Below, one piece after another: positions 60,508 through 64,000 of a DNA stretch of 64,000 nucleotides. Source of the DNA: Bryopsis sp. KO-2023. Its lineage: Eukaryota > Chlorophyta > Ulvophyceae > Bryopsidales > Bryopsidaceae. How positions within the stretch are numbered: position 1 is the stretch's first letter; each line of letters opens with the position of its first letter. The stretch covers positions 6,231,501 through 6,295,500 of the forward strand of contig BSYQ01000005.1 of NCBI GenBank assembly GCA_030272585.1, in the 5' to 3' direction. The notes beneath the pieces were generated by a model, which ran no database searches, was not told the DNA's origin, and was given only the letters and a program-made list of their open reading frames with translations. The position numbers and the translations under genes are program-made.

Positions 60508-62026
60508 TCACTCCACTGCAGTCCCAGCTTTTTCCTCGCCTCCGCCCCCTCTGAGCATTGCAATTGCTGGGATTCCAATGAAAACCACAATAGCTATGGC
60601 CAACCCTTTCCAACCCAGCATCGTCAGCGAAGTGACGATGCCCCCAGCCAAACAAACCCCAAGAAGATTGGCAAATATGGCTTTCAAGAAGGGCATCCCA
60701 AGAACGAACGCTCCAATGGCACCGCTCCACGCTCCTGTTCCTGGGAGGGGTAGGCCTACGAAGAGGGTCAAAGCCCAAAATTCATTCTTCTTCCAGGCTG
60801 CACCTTGATTACGGGATCTCTCGAAGATCTGATAGGAAAAATCCACACAACAATCAGAACCACTGTTTCTGGGCATATCAATCCACCAATTTGCAAGGAA
60901 AGATTTAATGTATTTATGAATTTCACCACCTTAGTGCAACTACACCACAGCACGTAATTAGTAAACACGTCTCAGACAGACAGACAATCAATCAATTATT
61001 GGTTTTTTTCCGTTTCGAATCTTTCTCTCTCCCTCAATCTTGAACGCTGTTGATTTGGTTTGCACTCTTTTTTCTTTTTTTGCAACTTCAAAACTACAGT
61101 TGTGTTGGCTTTGAAGGAACACATCATCGAGGTTGATTTTTTTCTTGATGGAATGAAGCAGCAGCGCTCATATCGACAAACCACGTACCCTGTCGAAAGC
61201 CTTTTTGCAGACCTCGAATCTCGAAAGAGCATTGGAAAGGGGGCCCAAGAAAAGGAGGATGAATGGCACTGGAATCATGTTTCCGAGAATGGCTAGCCCA
61301 AGCACTTTGAGGGGCTCCATTCCCAACACAGCAACACTACCAAAGCAAACCACCATATTTCATTTCCATTGCATGACCGACACCACTAATATTTGATGTA
61401 CATCGAGCAAGCGGAAGTAAAATTCGGGTCAGAGCCCCATTACAGGACTGATTTTCAAATGAAATGTGACATGGGTATTTAGCCAATCATAACTGATTAA
61501 ACATGCAAAGTAGTGTCGACTGCAGCTTGGAGGCAGCTTCCGAGTTCTCTTTGGTTTGATTCGATTCGATCCGATCTGGATAGGGATTCGATTTCGCTTA
61601 CCTAACCGGAATGGCTCCCCTGAGTTCCACGATCGGAAAGGAAGATATGCACAAAACTATCAACCAGTCGGGTATTCGTCCCCGGAAGCTGGTCGCCAGT
61701 TTTTCCCCTGCACTGGCGAGCGCCGTTCCAGGCAGCAATAAAGACACACCGACCAGACATATCGCGGTCGCCAGAACCGGCCAGAGTTTCCCTGGGTTTC
61801 GAGACACCGCGTCTTGGCAGGAAAGTTTGCGATCGGGGTCGATATTGCTAGACTCCGAAACAGCTCCCAGGGAGCCTTGCGCGCGTGGAGTGACGGGGTG
61901 GTATTTGATTTGGCTAGGAGGGGGGGTCAATATGCATACTCTGCGAGGCTGTCGCGACGAGAAGCGTCGCAATGACGTGCATGCTTTTGTGGGCGTTCCG
62001 TAGCGACTGGATAGGAAGGTGGGCAT
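60508..62026 (-). CDS. Plastid small-multidrug-export (Put_2TM) membrane protein
   Basis: Three exons: 62026-61602, 61336-61189, 60828-60508; phases close, 297 residues. Residues 1-35 form a chloroplast transit peptide (MPTFLSSRYGTPTKACTSLRRFSSRQ) with no preceding signal peptide. The domain shows the family marks ELRGAIPV, ILGNMIPVPFILLFL and LPLPGTGAWSGAIGAF, with about five to six membrane segments. The family is named from a bacterial multidrug-export annotation; in plants and algae its members are plastid membrane proteins of unclear substrate. A Gly/Glu-rich end (RGGGGEEKAGTAVE) follows the last segment. Divergent from PRP6 across 286 bp. Confidence 0.92.
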
Positions 62027-62312
62027 TGTGTGTTGGGCCGTGGGGGAGCAAGGGCATTGGAAATCCGGGATATGTAGTCAAGATACGAGATCCCATGCCC
62101 ATGCTGGCGGCTTGTGTCAGACTGACGATGCAGAAGTACAGAAGCACGATTTCTCTGTCAGGTGCAGCCGTTCGTACGATTTGGCGAGGGTGTCGAAACC
62201 TTTTTTTGACAAAACACAAAGTCGTCATTGTGGAGTATTTAAAGGAGGAAGACAAGGAGAGGGCTTACGCAAGGAGGAGGAGTTGCGAGATTTCTAGAGG
62301 GTGTGAGAAAGG
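62027..62312. promoter_or_regulatory. Shared divergent promoter, export protein / PRP6
   Basis: 286 bp between opposed start codons, with no coding potential trusted. Both genes must take their core promoters from this interval. No strong TATA box is visible. Confidence 0.5.
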
Positions 62313-64000
62313 ATGCGTCCGCCACCGTCTAAAGTTCCAGGAGCCCCTGGTGGCAAGCTGGATTTCAATGGGATCCCAGCACCTGCGAGTTACGTCCCAG
62401 GTTTGGGTCGTGGAGCCACAGGGTTCACGACTCGATCCGATATCGGTCCCGCCAGAATGGCGCCGGAAGTTCCTTCGAACGCAGGGGTGAGAAAAAATCT
62501 GCAGCAAGTTGGGAATGAAACTCATTTCTTTCAGGTTTCGAATGCACCTTTGTTGGAGGGGCAAAATGGTGCTCTAGTCTTTCTGCTTGGAAGGATGCAG
62601 GTTTTCATTGATTGAGAAAGAAGTCGTTCACAGACAAACACAATGCGGCAATTGGGAATTAAGAATTAAGAATTCTTATCATACTTTTCAGCATTCTGCA
62701 TTCAATTGTGAAAAGTCCATAAAAGCTTTTTTTGCAAATTCCTCAAGGGCAATCGTGGGGACAACGAAGAGGAGGATGAACTGGATGATTCCAAGTTTGA
62801 TGAATTCATGGGCAATGACTCTGGGATGTTGGCTGGTACTTTCGGAGAGTATGACGAAGACGACAAGGAGGCCGATGAAATATGGGAAGCTGTGGATCAG
62901 CACATGGACATGAGAAGAAGGGTAACACACACACCCTTGCTGAAAAAAAACAAGAAAAACAGAAATGGGCAGAGCATGCTTAGTGAAAAATTGAAATTGT
63001 ATGTGTGGACATGATGCGCGAAAGTCCAGTTTCCACATTTATGCATTGATGTTGTAATTTAGTACGATCACAAGTTTGTAACTTAAACTTAAAATGCTCC
63101 TCTTAGTTTTACTGTTTTGCATTCAAGATAGTATGTGAAGTTAATTTTAGTTGTTCCAGGTTTTCTAGGCTGGATAATGAATGATAGTTGGAATATGGGG
63201 TGGCACAAATGAGAAAGAATGGAGTGTCGACTTTCTTTCATTTAATTTTTTTCTCCCCTACCTGATAATCAGGACCGTCGTGAGAAGCGGCTGAAGGATG
63301 AAATCGAGAAATTTCGAGCAGAAAACCCCAAGATCACGGAGCAATTTGCCGATTTGAAAAGAAAACTCGGAGAAATGAGCAGTCTTGACTGGGAAAGCAT
63401 TCCTGATATCGGGGACTACACCGTGAAAAAGCAACGAAAGTAAGGAAATTTGATATATCTTTCTCCTCAATAATTTCCGTGAAAAATCCAATTTCAAGAT
63501 ATTAGCCAATCGCACATGGGTCCCTATTGACTGCCCAATCTCAGCGTCAGCCTATGGCAGATTTCCATGCGCTTGGGCTCTACTGAATTGACTTTTGGCT
63601 GTGGCCTCTTAAATATCAGGATCGAACGATATCACCTCCATGCCTAGGATACAGGGTCTAAATGAGGGAACCAATTTCTGGATTTTTTGGCACTTGGTTC
63701 AGGTTTCAGAGTTTCGTTCCTGTTCCAGATACTTTGCTTGCTAAAGCGGCGGCTGAAAAAGAGCTCGTCAGCAAGATTGACCCAGGCCTCGATACCCCCC
63801 TTTCTGGAACAGCTTCCACCATGACTGACCTCACAGCTGTTGGTAAGTTAGGATTTTGGGAGCTCCTTGTCGAGCCCATGTTCTGTAGCATTCGAGCAGT
63901 TTTTAACGAGATTCTGGTTCAGGGGAGGGACGAGGTACAGTCATCAAGCTGAAATTGGACACGATGGCCGACTCAGTTTCTGGTCAGACCGTGGTGGACC
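62313..64000 (+). CDS. PRP6: Pre-mRNA splicing factor PRP6/PRPF6 (5' part, cut by window end)
   Basis: Exons 62313-62486, 62748-62921, 63273-63439, 63703-63842 and 63923 onward; phases close. Scaffold of the U4/U6.U5 tri-snRNP in the nucleus. The visible part is the conserved PRP1 N-terminal domain: PSYVPGLGRGATGFTTRSDIG-like start, an acidic DEFMGND...YDEDDKEADEIWEAVD block, then basic helix-rich sequence (RREKRLKDEIEKF), FVPVPDTLLAKA and GRGTVIKLKLD...SVSGQTVVD just before the edge. The HAT repeats that make up the rest lie beyond 64000. Identification is firm; the window holds about 250 of roughly 900-950 residues. Confidence 0.95.

Noticed and set aside
19062-64000. CRISPR arrays, rRNA genes, bacterial operons or riboswitches
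   Set aside because: No regularly spaced repeats, rRNA-like sequence or operon-like gene packing was seen; the locus is intron-rich nuclear DNA.

Overview
The window reads as nuclear DNA of a photosynthetic eukaryote, most likely a green-lineage alga with a primary plastid. Nearly every gene is split by short GT-AG introns. Two products (an ABC1-type kinase and a small-multidrug-export protein) begin with transit-peptide-like leaders that lack a preceding signal peptide. The heat-shock factor has a plant class A coiled coil and the DNA-binding-domain intron typical of plants. Exon models below were built by hand from splice sites and codon phase; for most genes every phase closes.

Layout. 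765-6693 is a young, whole-looking LTR retrotransposon with identical LTRs and a 5-bp target duplication. Then come an AI-2E/PerM-like membrane protein (6909-10182, +), a KDM1/LSD1-like flavin amine oxidase (12020-15439, +) and an endonuclease III (16228-19061, -). Two large tandem paralogues on the minus strand (19853-25263 and 26337-31732) encode secreted proteins with a LamG-like domain followed by seven four-cysteine, fibronectin-type-II-like modules. They are followed by a bacterial-type M20/PepD dipeptidase (32998-36098, -) and an HSF (37011-39884, -). Head to head with the HSF lies a 911-residue ABC1-family kinase (40468-45965, +). Next are a leucine-rich-repeat protein (47353-50312, +), a short non-autonomous LTR element (51691-54361), a Golgi-type sulfotransferase (54814-59134, +), a plastid small-multidrug-export protein (60508-62026, -) and the 5' part of the splicing factor PRP6 (62313 to the window end, +).

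The genes are not an operon or a pathway. Two themes recur. Divergent pairs share short promoters: HSF/ABC1 kinase, export protein/PRP6, and perhaps the pair split by the first LTR element. DNA and chromatin proteins also cluster loosely (KDM1-like, NTH1, HSF, PRP6). The most unusual content is the tandem FN2/LamG pair, which shows a sharply bounded gene-conversion tract. Next are the KDM1-like enzyme whose tower domain is replaced by an Arg-Gly-rich linker, the NTH1 lacking the usual four-cysteine iron-sulfur loop, a textbook -1 frameshift signal in the LTR element, and a LTR-bounded element that carries an unrecognised ORF block instead of pol.
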